DNA from: Geobacter sp.
GTDB taxonomy: Bacteria; Desulfobacterota; Desulfuromonadia; Geobacterales; Geobacteraceae
Length of the DNA: 64,000 nucleotides
Direction of reading: 5' to 3'
Assembly (NCBI GenBank): GCA_003490025.1
Contig: DNJC01000089.1
Span: 1-64,000, forward strand
Shown piece by piece: positions 53,824 through 63,151 of this stretch. A program made the position numbers and the translations under genes. Every line of letters begins with the position of its first letter. The stretch's first letter is position 1. The notes under the pieces were generated by a model that did no database searches, was not told the origin of the DNA, and worked only from the letters and a program-made list of their open reading frames with translations.

Positions 53824-54252
53824 CGCTCTCCCGGATAAAGGGGTGGAGCCCCCGGGATTGCATGGACATGGCGGATAAGGGGGAGAACTGCGGACCCATC
53901 TACTGTAATGGTAATTAGAGTCGAGTCAAATCGCCGTTCATTTGAGCGGGAGCCTTGCCGCCGCACCTTCCTCCCTCCCCTGGAGGGGGAGGGTCGGGGA
54001 GGGGGAAAACCGGAGCGAGCTCTGCGCGCAGGTACGCCATACCAGTTCCGGTTGCCCTGTCGAAGAGGATGATTGTTTCTGTGTCAGGGTTACCTTTTTG
54101 TGTCTTTTGTGCCTTTTTGTGGCAATTCGGTTTCAGGGTTATCTTTTTGTGTCTTTTATGGCATTAGTTCTCGTCTACATGTATAGTCCTTCCATTTTTG
54201 GAACCAGGCAGTCACAGAGCCGGTGAACAGTGTCAGACGGAGCGGTATCTCA
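53824..54252. other. Intergenic stretch with repeats
   Basis: Holds a GC palindrome of the dispersed family (about 53969-54004) and site 2 of the T-rich repeat (54089-54163). Promoters for the pump operon and the Gate-domain gene must also lie here. No gene seen. Confidence 0.6.
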
Positions 54253-55191
54253 ATGGAAGAATTGGTCAGAATCACACTGCAGTCGGGGAAGTCGGCGCTT
54301 GACCTTGCACTCTACACGCTGCTGCCGGTGCTGGTAGTCATGATGGCGCTGATGAAGCTGGTCGAGGCGCGCGGCATCCTGGCGCTGGTCGCCCGCTTGC
54401 TGCAGCCTTTCCTGCGGATCTTCGGAGTTCCCGGGGCGGGCGCGTTCGCCATGCTGCAGTTGCTCCTGGTCAGCTTCGCCGCTCCGGTCGCCACCCTCTC
54501 CATCATGGAAAAGGACGGCACGCACCGGCGCTCCATAGCGGCGACCCTGGCGATGGTCCTTACCATGTCCCAGGCCAACGTGGTCTTTCCCATGGTTGCC
54601 GTCGGGCTCAACGTCTCCGTGATCTTCATGACCTCCCTGATCGGCGGGATGGCCGCCGCGGCCCTCACCTATTACGTCCTCACCCGGTCGGTGGCCAAAG
54701 AAGGCGGTCACGACGACGACCCGGTCCCCGAGACCCCGACCGGCAGGAAAAGCACCGCCCTCAACCTGATGATCGTCGGCGGGCAGGAGGCGGTCCAGGT
54801 GATAATGGGGGCGATACCGATCCTGATCCTGGCGATTTTCCTGGTGAACATCCTCAAGGCGGTGGGCGCCATCGCCCTCTTGGAGCGGGCCCTTGCCCCC
54901 TTCTTCAGCCTGATCGGTTTCCCGGCGGTCGCCGTACTCCCCCTGGCGACCAAATACCTCGCCGGCGGGACGGCCATGATGGGGGTGACGCTGAACCTGC
55001 TGAAGGAGGGTGCCATCACCAGCGTCGAATTGAACCGGATGGCCGGTTTTCTGACCAATCCCTGCGATATCGTCGGTGTCGCCGTCCTCATCTCGGCAGG
55101 CGCCCGCTGCGGTTCGGTGGTGCGTCCGGCGATCGCCGGCGCGGCCTTCGGCATACTGCTGCGCGGCGTGCTGCATCTGCTTATCTTCTGA
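54253..55191 (+). CDS. Gate (nucleoside-recognition) domain membrane protein
   Basis: Encodes 312 residues with about eight hydrophobic helices. Two Gate domains are suggested, about 30-160 and 175-305. Motifs such as LPVLVVMMALMKLVEARG and LATKYLAGGTAMMGV fit the SpmA/SpmB/nucleoside-recognition superfamily. Members are inner-membrane proteins of unclear transport role, linked to nucleosides or to sporulation in Firmicutes. The ATG at 54253 has CGGAG upstream; a GTG at 54223 in the same frame is weaker. Confidence 0.75.
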   Translation: MEELVRITLQSGKSALDLALYTLLPVLVVMMALMKLVEARGILALVARLLQPFLRIFGVPGAGAFAMLQLLLVSFAAPVATLSIMEKDGTHRRSIAATLAMVLTMSQANVVFPMVAVGLNVSVIFMTSLIGGMAAAALTYYVLTRSVAKEGGHDDDPVPETPTGRKSTALNLMIVGGQEAVQVIMGAIPILILAIFLVNILKAVGAIALLERALAPFFSLIGFPAVAVLPLATKYLAGGTAMMGVTLNLLKEGAITSVELNRMAGFLTNPCDIVGVAVLISAGARCGSVVRPAIAGAAFGILLRGVLHLLIF

Positions 55192-55398
55192 TCCTCCCCT
55201 CCCCTGTTTCAGTACGACGTATTTCTCTCATAAGGATGCAGACAGCGGCAAAAAAGGTAGAATTAACTCTGTGGACAAAGACATGTAAGAGAGACGGAGT
55301 GTTATGGGAAATGGTTGTCATTTCTCGTGGCTGCGCTGGTTACCGGGTTTCAGTATTAGCCGGCTTCAAGACTCTTTCAGAGGAGAAACGGAGGTACC

Positions 55399-55989
55399 AT
55401 GTACAGGATCCTGCTCTTGCTGGTCTTACTGACACTGTCCGTCACCGGCTGTAACGCAAACATGAAACTCGTCTCGTTTTCGAGCGGACCGGGCGAGGAG
55501 CAAGGGGGATGGACCCGCGCCGCCCCCCCCCGCGCGCCGGAAAACCAGATGGAGGAAGTCGCCGTCAAAGCGGCCATGGCGAGGTCCACCGTTCAGGAGG
55601 GGGGAGTCTCCGCCGTTTTCCTGGAGTCGAACTCAAACCTGGACCTCATCGCCGCCCTGGAGGCCATACCAGGGAAGTCCGGGAAGTTCGACCCGAAGAG
55701 GGTCCAATACTTCCTGGTCTCCAACGCCCTCATCACCGCCTATACCGGAACCGCCATTCAGCCGGCGCCGGACTGCGAGTTCCTGAGGGCGGTGCACCTG
55801 GCGGCGACAGCGACCATGAGCGCCGACAACCGTGTCACGCTGTACAACAACTTCCAGCAGCCGGTGACCCTGATCGGCAGGAAGCTGGACAACTGCCAGG
55901 TGAAGGTAGACGTCGTCGAAGGGTACAACGTCGGAGGGCGGGTGCTCTTCTCCAACACCGAAGATCTCTGCGTAGCGGGGCTTTACTGA
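55399..55989 (+). CDS. Putative lipoprotein, unknown function
   Basis: Encodes 196 residues. GGAGG precedes the ATG. A signal peptide ends in the lipobox VTGC (Cys about 18). The mature part starts with a Gly/Pro-rich linker, then a mixed globular domain with two Cys (PDCEF and LDNCQVKV) that could pair in the periplasm. No family recognised. The next gene starts 37 bp downstream on the same strand and may be co-transcribed. Confidence 0.7.
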   Translation: MYRILLLLVLLTLSVTGCNANMKLVSFSSGPGEEQGGWTRAAPPRAPENQMEEVAVKAAMARSTVQEGGVSAVFLESNSNLDLIAALEAIPGKSGKFDPKRVQYFLVSNALITAYTGTAIQPAPDCEFLRAVHLAATATMSADNRVTLYNNFQQPVTLIGRKLDNCQVKVDVVEGYNVGGRVLFSNTEDLCVAGLY

Positions 55990-56026
55990 GAAAGAAGCCA
56001 CACCGCCGCCATGCGACAGGTACTGC

Positions 56027-56959
56027 ATGAAACGATTTCTGCTCCCGCATCTCATCTGTCCCGCCTGCCTTCCCAAGGAACATCGACTGCTGGTGTCCGT
56101 GGACCAGGAAAGAGACGCCGACATCCTGAGCGGCTACCTCTCCTGCAAGAAATGCCAGCGCCGGTTTCCGATCCGGGAGGGCATCGCCACCCTTCTTCCC
56201 GATCCCGACAGCGAAGGTCATTGGCGCTACGAGGATCCCGACACCCTGAACCGCTACCTCTGGAGCCACTATGCCGATCTGCACGGCGACAGGGGGAATG
56301 CGCCGGCGCTGGACGCCTGGGCCGGCTGCCTGGCAGAGAGCAGTGAATTCTCTCTCGACGCCGGCTGTTCGGTAGGAAGGATAGTTTTAGAAATGGCGGC
56401 CAGAAGCGCGTGGGCCGTGGGATGCGACCTTTCGCAAAACTTCGTCAGGACCGCCCGCCGAGTGGCGCAGGAAAGGAAGATGAAATACTCGCTCCCCCTG
56501 GAAGGAAAGTTGCGCGAGACGTTCCAGATCGCCATACCCGAGGCCTTGCGCACCGACAACGTCGAGTTCATCGTCGCCGACGCGCTGCGGCTCCCCTTCG
56601 CCAGGGAAACCTTCGGGCAGAGCTCGTCATTGAACGTCCTGGACCGTGTCAGCTATCCCCTCGCCCATCTTTTCGAGATGAACCGGATCGCCGCTGTCAA
56701 GGAAGCGTCCTTTCTGTTCGCGTCGCCCTTTTCATGGAGCAGCAGCGAGATACCCGAAGAAAGGTGGTTGGGAGGGACGGTGACCGGACCATATGCCGGC
56801 AGAGGCATGGAGAACGTCCGGTCATTGCTGGAAGGAAAGGGAAAGGTGCTGGCGCCGTCCTGGCAGATTTCATTCGCCGCTTCGGTGCAATGGAAGATGC
56901 GTTCCCACCGCAACCACTGCGAACTCTTCACCAGCGAGACGATCGTTGCCGAACGATAA
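56027..56959 (+). CDS. SAM methyltransferase with Trm112-like zinc finger
   Basis: Encodes 310 residues. The N terminus carries a Trm112-like zinc ribbon (CPACL then CKKCQ, about 11-46, ending FPIREGIATLLP). A Rossmann methyltransferase core follows, with motif I FSLDAGCSVGRIVLEMA (about 110), GCDLS at the second strand, FIVADALRLPF and VLDRVSYP. The fusion of a Trm112-like module to a methyltransferase is known in bacteria. Substrate unknown. No clear ribosome site before the ATG. Confidence 0.8.
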   Translation: MKRFLLPHLICPACLPKEHRLLVSVDQERDADILSGYLSCKKCQRRFPIREGIATLLPDPDSEGHWRYEDPDTLNRYLWSHYADLHGDRGNAPALDAWAGCLAESSEFSLDAGCSVGRIVLEMAARSAWAVGCDLSQNFVRTARRVAQERKMKYSLPLEGKLRETFQIAIPEALRTDNVEFIVADALRLPFARETFGQSSSLNVLDRVSYPLAHLFEMNRIAAVKEASFLFASPFSWSSSEIPEERWLGGTVTGPYAGRGMENVRSLLEGKGKVLAPSWQISFAASVQWKMRSHRNHCELFTSETIVAER

Positions 56960-57058
56960 TGATGCCCTTGGTCTGCGGCAGGTTACTGTGGTGGGGCGAG
57001 TCGTTGCTGGTGCAGGGATTACCGGAAAGGCGACTAATGGGGAGAGGTTACAGAGTAT

Positions 57059-57376
57059 CTACTGCTTTTGGTATAAGATCACACCGACCCGCCTGATATG
57101 ATCGATCAAGTCGGCGTTGTCGATCTCGTGCAGCAGCGAGAGGTCTATCTTGTAAGGCAACAAGAGGTCGTCCAGGTTATTCTCGATTTGCAATTGCAGG
57201 GAATGCGTCACCTCGCTCCCGACAATTGTCAGATCTATATCGGAACCGTTTCGGCAATTCCCCATGGCACGCGAACCGTAAAGAACCACCTGTTCTATCT
57301 GGGGATAGCTTCTGAAAACAGAGCTGATCTTGTCAATGGTGCTTTCTTTCAGTCCGAATTTCATACGAAATTTCAC
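57059..57376 (-). CDS. mntA: MntA-type minimal nucleotidyltransferase antitoxin
   Basis: Encodes 105 residues with GSRAMGNCRNGSDIDL at about 35-50, the GSx10DxD active site of minimal nucleotidyltransferases. In HepT/MntA systems MntA neutralises the HEPN RNase HepT by adding AMP to it. Its ATG overlaps the stop of the upstream HEPN gene (ATGA, 57373-57376), giving toxin-first order. All catalytic residues are present, so the pair is probably functional. Confidence 0.88.
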   Translation of the reverse strand: MKFRMKFGLKESTIDKISSVFRSYPQIEQVVLYGSRAMGNCRNGSDIDLTIVGSEVTHSLQLQIENNLDDLLLPYKIDLSLLHEIDNADLIDHIRRVGVILYQKQ

Positions 57377-57789
57377 CTGTCATCCAAGGACGACAGTTTC
57401 TCACGCAAAGAGACGAACAGCGGGAAGTGATGCTCGAAAACATTTCGGGCGATTTCCCGAGCAGTAGCCTCGTTGTAGGTGTGCGAGGTTTTGTTCCTGT
57501 CCACGAACATCTCCATCCACCTTTCCCCGTCGTCTATCAGACCGGCGGTGAAGGCCTCCCTGATGGCATCCCTTGAACCGTAGATATTCTTGTTCCCCTG
57601 GTGGACCAGGAAGTCCTTCAGAACATTCCAGGCAAGCTCATAGGTGTATTCAAAGGCCTGAATCAACCCTTGCTCCTCCAGTTCGTTCAATTCGCCCTTT
57701 TCGATAAACTTGCTGAGCTGAGCCAGAGCCTTCTTGAAGTTGGCAAACCTCTGCTGCCAGCGAACATCAGCATCGGGATTATTGATCAC
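57373..57789 (-). CDS. hepT: HepT-type HEPN RNase toxin
   Basis: Encodes 138 residues, all helical, with RNKTSHTY near residue 97, the RX4HXY motif of HepT toxins of the HI0074 family. The Tyr is the residue AMPylated by MntA in characterised pairs. It lies upstream of and overlaps the MntA gene, so the two form a toxin-antitoxin operon. Confidence 0.88.
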   Translation of the reverse strand: MINNPDADVRWQQRFANFKKALAQLSKFIEKGELNELEEQGLIQAFEYTYELAWNVLKDFLVHQGNKNIYGSRDAIREAFTAGLIDDGERWMEMFVDRNKTSHTYNEATAREIARNVFEHHFPLFVSLREKLSSLDDR

Positions 57790-57889
57790 GATCCCTCCTC
57801 AAGTGATATGCAAGTCGTCGGCAATGCTACCACATGCACAATGCCGAAGCAATTCAGTTGTCGCGCGAATGGGGTTCCCCAAGTTTTAG

Positions 57890-57981
57890 GCCTTTTTTTG
57901 TGTCTTTTGTGCCTTTTTGTGGCAATCCGGTTTCAGGTTTGAAGTCTAGATTTTTCCGTGTCTTTCTGCTTTTTGGTGGCG
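57890..57981. repeat. Dispersed T-rich repeat, site 3
   Basis: Same unit as at 49549 and 54089, with about 46 bp identical to site 1, followed by a degenerate second copy ending TTTTTGGTGGC. Lies between the HepT gene and the FAD oxidoreductase. Confidence 0.7.
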
Positions 57982-58074
57982 TTCTCCGGTATAGTGCCCT
58001 TTCCCCGAACTCTGCTAGACTTGAACCTCGTATTTTCAATTTTTGACAATTTTTTAAGGCCGATCGGGGATGAC

Positions 58075-59502
58075 ATGGCGGTAAAAGAGGCTCTCGATGC
58101 CGTAGTGGTAGGTTCTGGACCGAACGGGCTCGCTGCCGCGATCACCCTGGCGCGAGCCGGGCTCTCGGTGACCCTCTTCGAGAAGCGCGATACCATCGGC
58201 GGCGGGACCAGGACCGAAGAACTCACCCTCCCCGGCTTCCTGCACGACGTCTGTTCCGCCGTGCATACCCTTGGCGTCGCATCCCCCTTTTTCCAGTCTC
58301 TCCCGCTGCAGGACCACGGCCTGGAATGGCTCCATCCCGAGGTGCAACTCGCCCATCCACTCCCGGACGGGACTGCTGCGCGGCTCTATAGAACTGTCGA
58401 AGAGACCGCCGTGAGGCTTGGAACGGATGCGGCCGCCTACCGGCGCCTGATGAATCCCTTGGTCCGCCGCTGGCCGGGGCTCGCTCCGGATCTCCTCGCG
58501 CCGCTCCACTTTCCGCAGCACCCCCTGCAGTTCGCCCTTTTCGGCATCGAGGGGCTGCTGCCGTCCAACCTCCTCGGACGTCTCTGCTTCAAAACCCCTG
58601 CCGCGCAGGCTCTCTTCGCCGGCCTTTCGGCCCACTCCTTCCTGCCACTCAACCGCCCTCTTTCCGCGGCGTTCGGGCTGATTCTCGGGACGCTGGGACA
58701 CGTGGCGGGATGGCCGGTAGCCAAAGGCGGCTCCCGGACCGTAACCGCAGCCATGGCCTCGTATTTGCGCTCGCTCAAGGGCGAGATCGTAACGGGGCAA
58801 GAGATAGCATCGCTGCACGACCTCCCTCCGGCACGCATCACCATGCTCGACGTGACCCCTCGTCAGCTCCTCGCCCTGGCGGGCGACGATATCCCGGACG
58901 GCTACCGGCGCAAGCTGAATGATTACCGGTACGGCCCGGGGGTCTTCAAGGTCGACTGGGCGCTGAAGGAAGCCATCCCCTGGACCGCGGCAGGATGCAG
59001 GCGTGCGGCCACCGTCCATCTAGGCGGGACTGCGGAAGAGCTCTCCAATGGGGAAAGCGAGATATGGCAGGGGAAACATCCGGAGCGACCGTTCGTGCTG
59101 TTGGTGCAACCAAGCGTCGTCGACCCGACGCGCGCTCCCGGCGGAAACCACGTTGGCTGGGCGTACTGCCACGTCCCCAACGGTTCCACCTTCGACATGA
59201 CGCAGCGGATCGAGGCGCAGGTGGAACGTTTCGCACCGGGGTTCCGCAGCCTGATCCTCGCGCGCCACACGAGAAACTGCGTCGAGTACGAACGGTACAA
59301 CCCCAACTTCGTGGGCGGCGACATCAACGGCGGCGTCCAGGATCTGCGCCAGTTCCTGGCCCGGCCGACGCTCTTCTCGCCGTACCAGACGGCACTGAAA
59401 GGAGTCTATCTCTGTTCCTCCAGCACCCCGCCCGGCGGAGGGGTGCACGGGATGTGCGGCTACCATGCCGCGAGTTGTGCCATAAAAACCCTGAAAACCT
59501 GA
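58075..59502 (+). CDS. FAD-dependent oxidoreductase (phytoene desaturase-like)
   Basis: Encodes 475 residues. AVVVGSGPNGLAAAITLARAG with FEKRD at the second strand end gives the FAD-binding fold; GGGVHGMCGYHAA near the C terminus is the typical closing flavin motif. It resembles NAD(P)/FAD oxidoreductases of the CrtI/desaturase superfamily, including many of unknown substrate. It lies 57 bp before the LMF-family gene on the same strand, suggesting a shared operon. A GGGGA ribosome site precedes the ATG at 58075. A lipid or carotenoid substrate is possible but unproven. Confidence 0.82.
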   Translation: MAVKEALDAVVVGSGPNGLAAAITLARAGLSVTLFEKRDTIGGGTRTEELTLPGFLHDVCSAVHTLGVASPFFQSLPLQDHGLEWLHPEVQLAHPLPDGTAARLYRTVEETAVRLGTDAAAYRRLMNPLVRRWPGLAPDLLAPLHFPQHPLQFALFGIEGLLPSNLLGRLCFKTPAAQALFAGLSAHSFLPLNRPLSAAFGLILGTLGHVAGWPVAKGGSRTVTAAMASYLRSLKGEIVTGQEIASLHDLPPARITMLDVTPRQLLALAGDDIPDGYRRKLNDYRYGPGVFKVDWALKEAIPWTAAGCRRAATVHLGGTAEELSNGESEIWQGKHPERPFVLLVQPSVVDPTRAPGGNHVGWAYCHVPNGSTFDMTQRIEAQVERFAPGFRSLILARHTRNCVEYERYNPNFVGGDINGGVQDLRQFLARPTLFSPYQTALKGVYLCSSSTPPGGGVHGMCGYHAASCAIKTLKT

Positions 59503-59559
59503 AAGCAGTTCTCAGAAGTTCTCAGATTTTCTCCGTGGCTAACGGTTTTCGGAGGACCT

Positions 59560-61023
59560 ATGATGCATAACGACACCGGTTACTGGATCGTCCGCCTGCT
59601 CCTCCAGCGGGGGCTCGGTTTCATCTACCTGATGGCGTTTCTCGTGGCGCTGAACCAGTTCCGCCCGCTCTGCGGAGAAAACGGACTGCTTCCCGCCCAA
59701 TACTACATGCGACTGGTACCCTTCCGGGAGGCCCCCAGTATCTTCTACTTCCTCAAGGGCGACCGCGCCTACCATCTCTGCGCCATCCTCGGCGTCATCC
59801 TTTCTCTTCTCACCGTCACCGGCATCTCCGAACAGTACGGAACAGCCGTGTCGATGCTGGTCTGGTTCCTGCTCTGGGTCATCTACCTCTCCTTCGTGAA
59901 CATCGGCCAGACCTTCTATGCCTTCGGGTGGGAATCGCTGCTCCTGGAGAGCGGTTTTCTCGCCATGTTTCTCGGTCCCGCCGCGACGCAGCCGAGCGCG
60001 GCCGTCATCTGGCTCTTCCGCTGGCTGGCATTCCGCATCATGTTCGGTGCGGGACTCATCAAGCTGCGCGGCGACGAATGCTGGCGCGATCTCACCTGCC
60101 TCGACTATCACTTCGAATCGCAGCCGATGCCCAACCCTCTCAGCCGGTTCTTCCACCGCCTCCCCGCGTCGGTGCACAAGGCCGGCGTGCTCTTCAACCA
60201 CCTGGCGGAGGTAGCCCTCCCCATTCTCTTTTTCGCGCCTCAACCCGTGGCCGCCGTCGCGTCGGCGGGGTGCCTCCTCTTCCTACTCTCCATCATCGTC
60301 AGCGGCAACTTCGCCTGGCTCAACTGGCTCACCGCCATCATCTGCCTCAGCCCCCTCGGCGGCGACCGCATCGCCGCATGGCTGAGCCTGGAGCCGCCGC
60401 CGTTCATCCCGCAGCCGCCGCTCTTCCAAGCGCTCACCTGGGGGCTTGTCGTCCTGGTTGCCGTGAGGAGCGTGGAGCCGGTCAGGAACCTGATCTCGAA
60501 ACAGCAGATCATGAACACCTCTTTCGATCCGTTCCACCTGGTCAATACCTACGGGGCATTCGGCAGCATCACGCGGGAGCGTTACGAGATCGTTCTGGAG
60601 GGGACCGACGAAGAGAAGGTGACGGAAGAAACCGACTGGAGGGCGTACGAGTTTCGCGGCAAGCCCGGCGACCCGCAGCGGATGCCGCCGTTCATAGCGC
60701 CGTACCACCTGCGTCTCGACTGGCTGATGTGGTTCGAGGCGATGCCGTCCATGGGAGGGCATTCCCGCTGGTTCATCCACCTGGTGATAAAGCTCCTCCA
60801 GGAAGACCGCCAGACGCTCGGCCTTCTGTCGAAAAACCCCTTCCCGCACCATCCGCCGCGCTTCATCCGGGCGCTCTATTACCGCTACACCTACGGGAAG
60901 GACAAATGGTGGGACCGCGAACTGGTCGGAGACCATCTCCCGCCGCTGTCGCTAGAAGACAACGCCCTGAAGCTGGTCCTGGCAAGGTATGAAAAGAGCA
61001 TTGCCCCTTTACTCCAATCGTAA
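59560..61023 (+). CDS. Lipase maturation factor (LMF1) family membrane protein
   Basis: Encodes 487 residues. About six or seven hydrophobic helices in the first 320 residues are followed by a soluble domain. Family hallmarks include IRLLLQRGL-like openings (here VRLLLQRGLGFIYLMAF), GWESLLLESGFLA, IMFGAGLIKLRGD and NTYGAFGSITRERYE. Eukaryotic LMF1 helps lipases fold; the role of bacterial members is unknown. GGAGG precedes ATGATG. It follows the FAD oxidoreductase closely, so an operon is likely. Confidence 0.85.
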   Translation: MMHNDTGYWIVRLLLQRGLGFIYLMAFLVALNQFRPLCGENGLLPAQYYMRLVPFREAPSIFYFLKGDRAYHLCAILGVILSLLTVTGISEQYGTAVSMLVWFLLWVIYLSFVNIGQTFYAFGWESLLLESGFLAMFLGPAATQPSAAVIWLFRWLAFRIMFGAGLIKLRGDECWRDLTCLDYHFESQPMPNPLSRFFHRLPASVHKAGVLFNHLAEVALPILFFAPQPVAAVASAGCLLFLLSIIVSGNFAWLNWLTAIICLSPLGGDRIAAWLSLEPPPFIPQPPLFQALTWGLVVLVAVRSVEPVRNLISKQQIMNTSFDPFHLVNTYGAFGSITRERYEIVLEGTDEEKVTEETDWRAYEFRGKPGDPQRMPPFIAPYHLRLDWLMWFEAMPSMGGHSRWFIHLVIKLLQEDRQTLGLLSKNPFPHHPPRFIRALYYRYTYGKDKWWDRELVGDHLPPLSLEDNALKLVLARYEKSIAPLLQS

Positions 61024-61090
61024 CCAAAGCACCACATTTTTGTAACTTCGATCTGTTAGGTTCGCGGCAACCAACAAGGAGGAGTCGCGA

Positions 61091-61528
61091 ATGTGGAGAG
61101 AAAATTCTATCGACCTGAAGTTGACACGCTTTTACGAGATGTCCGCCCGTGCGGCATTGTCACTGTTGATCGTCGTCATACTGCTTGCCATCGTCGCAGG
61201 TATCGGCTGCACGTTCTACGACATGCGCCTGATCTTTCGGCAGGATTTCCACAGTGCGTTCAAGACCATTATGGTGGATATGCTGACAGTACTGGCTATC
61301 GTTGAAGTTCTGCGTACCGCACTTGCCTACTTCACCGAAGGAAGGGTTAAAGTCACCTACATCATCGATACCGTCATCGTGACGGTCCTCACCGAGGTAA
61401 TGGCTTTCTGGTACAAAAACATAGACTGGAACGAAGTAGCCATGACCATTGCGCTGGTTCTGTCGCTCGCCTTCGTCAGGATTATAGCGGTCAGGTTTTC
61501 ACCAGCCGGTCTGAGGAAGGAACTATAA
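61091..61528 (+). CDS. PsiE-family membrane protein
   Basis: Encodes 145 residues with four transmembrane helices (about 20-42, 58-80, 90-110 and 115-135) and the PsiE-type pattern TVLAIVEVLRTALAYF. PsiE is named for induction under phosphate starvation; its molecular role is unknown. AAGGAGG precedes the ATG at good spacing. Convergent with the VOC gene downstream, with a hairpin between. Confidence 0.8.
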   Translation: MWRENSIDLKLTRFYEMSARAALSLLIVVILLAIVAGIGCTFYDMRLIFRQDFHSAFKTIMVDMLTVLAIVEVLRTALAYFTEGRVKVTYIIDTVIVTVLTEVMAFWYKNIDWNEVAMTIALVLSLAFVRIIAVRFSPAGLRKEL

Positions 61529-61539
61529 GAGACGGAAAA

Positions 61540-61580
61540 CGCCCATGACCGCTATGATTGCTACACATAGGTCATGGGCG
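61540..61580. terminator. Hairpin between convergent genes
   Basis: A perfect 11-bp stem CGCCCATGACC/GGTCATGGGCG with a 19-base loop that contains no T run. It probably terminates transcription from both the PsiE and VOC sides. Confidence 0.55.
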
Positions 61581-61610
61581 CCCTGTGTCAGTGACACTTA
61601 CGGCAGAAGA

Positions 61611-62084
61611 TTAACCTTTCGGCATTTTGGCAAATGCCACCTTGGCCCCTTCCTTGATCTCTTCGGGACTCAGGTCCCTCGTGTGGGTCGCCAGCATCCA
61701 GTTGTAACCGAAGGGATCTTGCAACGAACCGGCGCGATCCCCCCAGAACATCTCCTGAACCTCCATCTGTACCGTGGCTCCCGCTTCTACGGCCCGTCTG
61801 AAGGCGGCGTCGACGTTCTCGACGTAGAGGTAGAAGCTGATCGGAGAGCCCCCCATGCTTTCGGCGCTCTTGCAGTTTTCTTGCGGATTCTCATCTCCCA
61901 TCATGATGATGGAGTCACCCACCAGTACCTCGGCGTGCATTACCCCCTTCCCGTCCGGCCCCGGCATGGCGTACCTCTCCTGGGCTCCGAACGCGTTCTT
62001 ATAGAAATCAATCGCCTTGCGGCAGTCCTTGAACATGAACATCGGCGTGACACTTCGAAATCCTTCCGGAATAGGCTTTGTCAT
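61611..62084 (-). CDS. VOC-superfamily (PhnB/glyoxalase-like) protein
   Basis: Encodes 157 residues. VTPMFMFKDCRKAIDFYKNAFGA, DSIIMMGDEN, and GDRAGSLQDPFGYNWMLATH fit the paired beta-alpha-beta units of PhnB/3-demethylubiquinone-like VOC proteins. A role in resistance or detoxification is possible; no metal triad can be named with certainty. AGGAGG precedes the ATG at 62084; a longer frame upstream lacks support. Cytoplasmic. Confidence 0.82.
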   Translation of the reverse strand: MTKPIPEGFRSVTPMFMFKDCRKAIDFYKNAFGAQERYAMPGPDGKGVMHAEVLVGDSIIMMGDENPQENCKSAESMGGSPISFYLYVENVDAAFRRAVEAGATVQMEVQEMFWGDRAGSLQDPFGYNWMLATHTRDLSPEEIKEGAKVAFAKMPKG

Positions 62085-62274
62085 GATAAACCTCCTGTTT
62101 CTGCGGGGTTTTTTGCTTTCCTCCTCCTGGTTCAAGGATAGGTCTTCGGGACGGATTTTGTCAACACCCCTCCTCCCCCATCAGGCCGACAGCCGCTCCT
62201 TCCGGGTCTCCTTGGCTTAATTGGGTAGAATTCTACAAGTGCGACAAAGCCACGACAAGGTGAAAGGAGGAACC

Positions 62275-62523
62275 ATGGCACAGAGGATAACCGTCACCTG
62301 CTACGCCGGGTACAAGGCGGACGAACGGCCGACGTCGTTCAAGCTCGAAGAGCGAACCTTTGCGGTGCAGGAAGTCATCGACCGCTGGTACGACCAGGAC
62401 AGCAACTACTTCGAGGTCGTCGTGGAAGATGGCAGCCAGTACCTGCTGCGGCACGATCTGAACTATGATGCATGGGAGCTGGTGCAGCAGCGGGATCCGG
62501 AAGGGGAAGACGAAAACCTTTAG
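62275..62523 (+). CDS. Small conserved hypothetical protein
   Basis: Encodes 82 residues with AAAGGAGG before the ATG at 62275. ITVTCYAGYKADERPTSFKLEERTFAVQEVIDRWYDQDSNYFEV and QYLLRHDLNYDAWEL suggest a compact beta-rich fold of five to six strands with one helix. No family named here. Short and acidic, without signal or membrane segment. It stands alone with its own ribosome site. Confidence 0.65.
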   Translation: MAQRITVTCYAGYKADERPTSFKLEERTFAVQEVIDRWYDQDSNYFEVVVEDGSQYLLRHDLNYDAWELVQQRDPEGEDENL

Positions 62524-62532
62524 CGCAGAGAA

Positions 62533-62640
62533 CGCCAAGGACCGCGAAGTAGGCAAGGGGAGATAAGGGTTTTAAATCCTGGATTTCTTAGTTTTCTCTG
62601 CGTTCTCAGCGCGCAGTCCCAGCGTTCTCCGCGTAACCGC
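62533..62640. repeat. Inverted intergenic repeat
   Basis: GCAGAGAACGCCAAGGACCGCGAAG at 62524 onward and the reverse motifs CTCTGCGTTCTCAGCG and GCGTTCTCCGCG on the other side of a short AT-rich core. It looks like a decayed dispersed repeat between the small gene and lspA. Confidence 0.5.
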
Positions 62641-62650
62641 TTCTGGTTGG

Positions 62651-63151
62651 TTAATTGGTGGAGTGAACGGTGGAATTTTTCATTTGATGTACCAGCAGCC
62701 ATATCACCCCGAAGGTGATGGCGATGTCGGCAACGTTGAAGATGCCGGTCCTCAAAGGGCCTATCCCGACATTCATGAAGTCGATGACACCTCCATGGTT
62801 GTAGATCCGGTCCAGGATATTGGCTATGCCGCCTCCGACGATCAGCGAAACGGCCACCGTCTCGGTTCTTGAGGCTCTGTTCGATAAAAACAGGTAACCG
62901 ATCAGTCCGGTCAATGCAAAGCCGGCAAGGACAATGAAGACCAGGAACCTGGTATGTTCGTCAGCCCCCGCCCCAAGCCCCAGAAATGCGCCGTGATTTT
63001 CAACATACTGAAGCCTCAGCACATCGTGCAGAAATGAATGCAGTTCACCGTACGCGAGATTCCTGCGCACGATGTTCTTCGTCACCTGGTCACACCCTAC
63101 AGAAGACAGCAACGTTAAAAACGTGATCACGGCCTTAGTTACTCTTTCCAT
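62651..63151 (-). CDS. lspA: Lipoprotein signal peptidase II
   Basis: Encodes 166 residues with four transmembrane helices. The two catalytic Asp lie in GGGIANILDRI and FNVADIAIT, matching the LspA motifs, and the first region has the CDQVTKN signature. It cleaves the signal peptides of prolipoproteins in the inner membrane; at least two lipoproteins in this window would be substrates. GGAAGG precedes the ATG. Unlike many genomes no ileS neighbour is seen, so it may be an extra copy. Confidence 0.9.
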   Translation of the reverse strand: MERVTKAVITFLTLLSSVGCDQVTKNIVRRNLAYGELHSFLHDVLRLQYVENHGAFLGLGAGADEHTRFLVFIVLAGFALTGLIGYLFLSNRASRTETVAVSLIVGGGIANILDRIYNHGGVIDFMNVGIGPLRTGIFNVADIAITFGVIWLLVHQMKNSTVHSTN

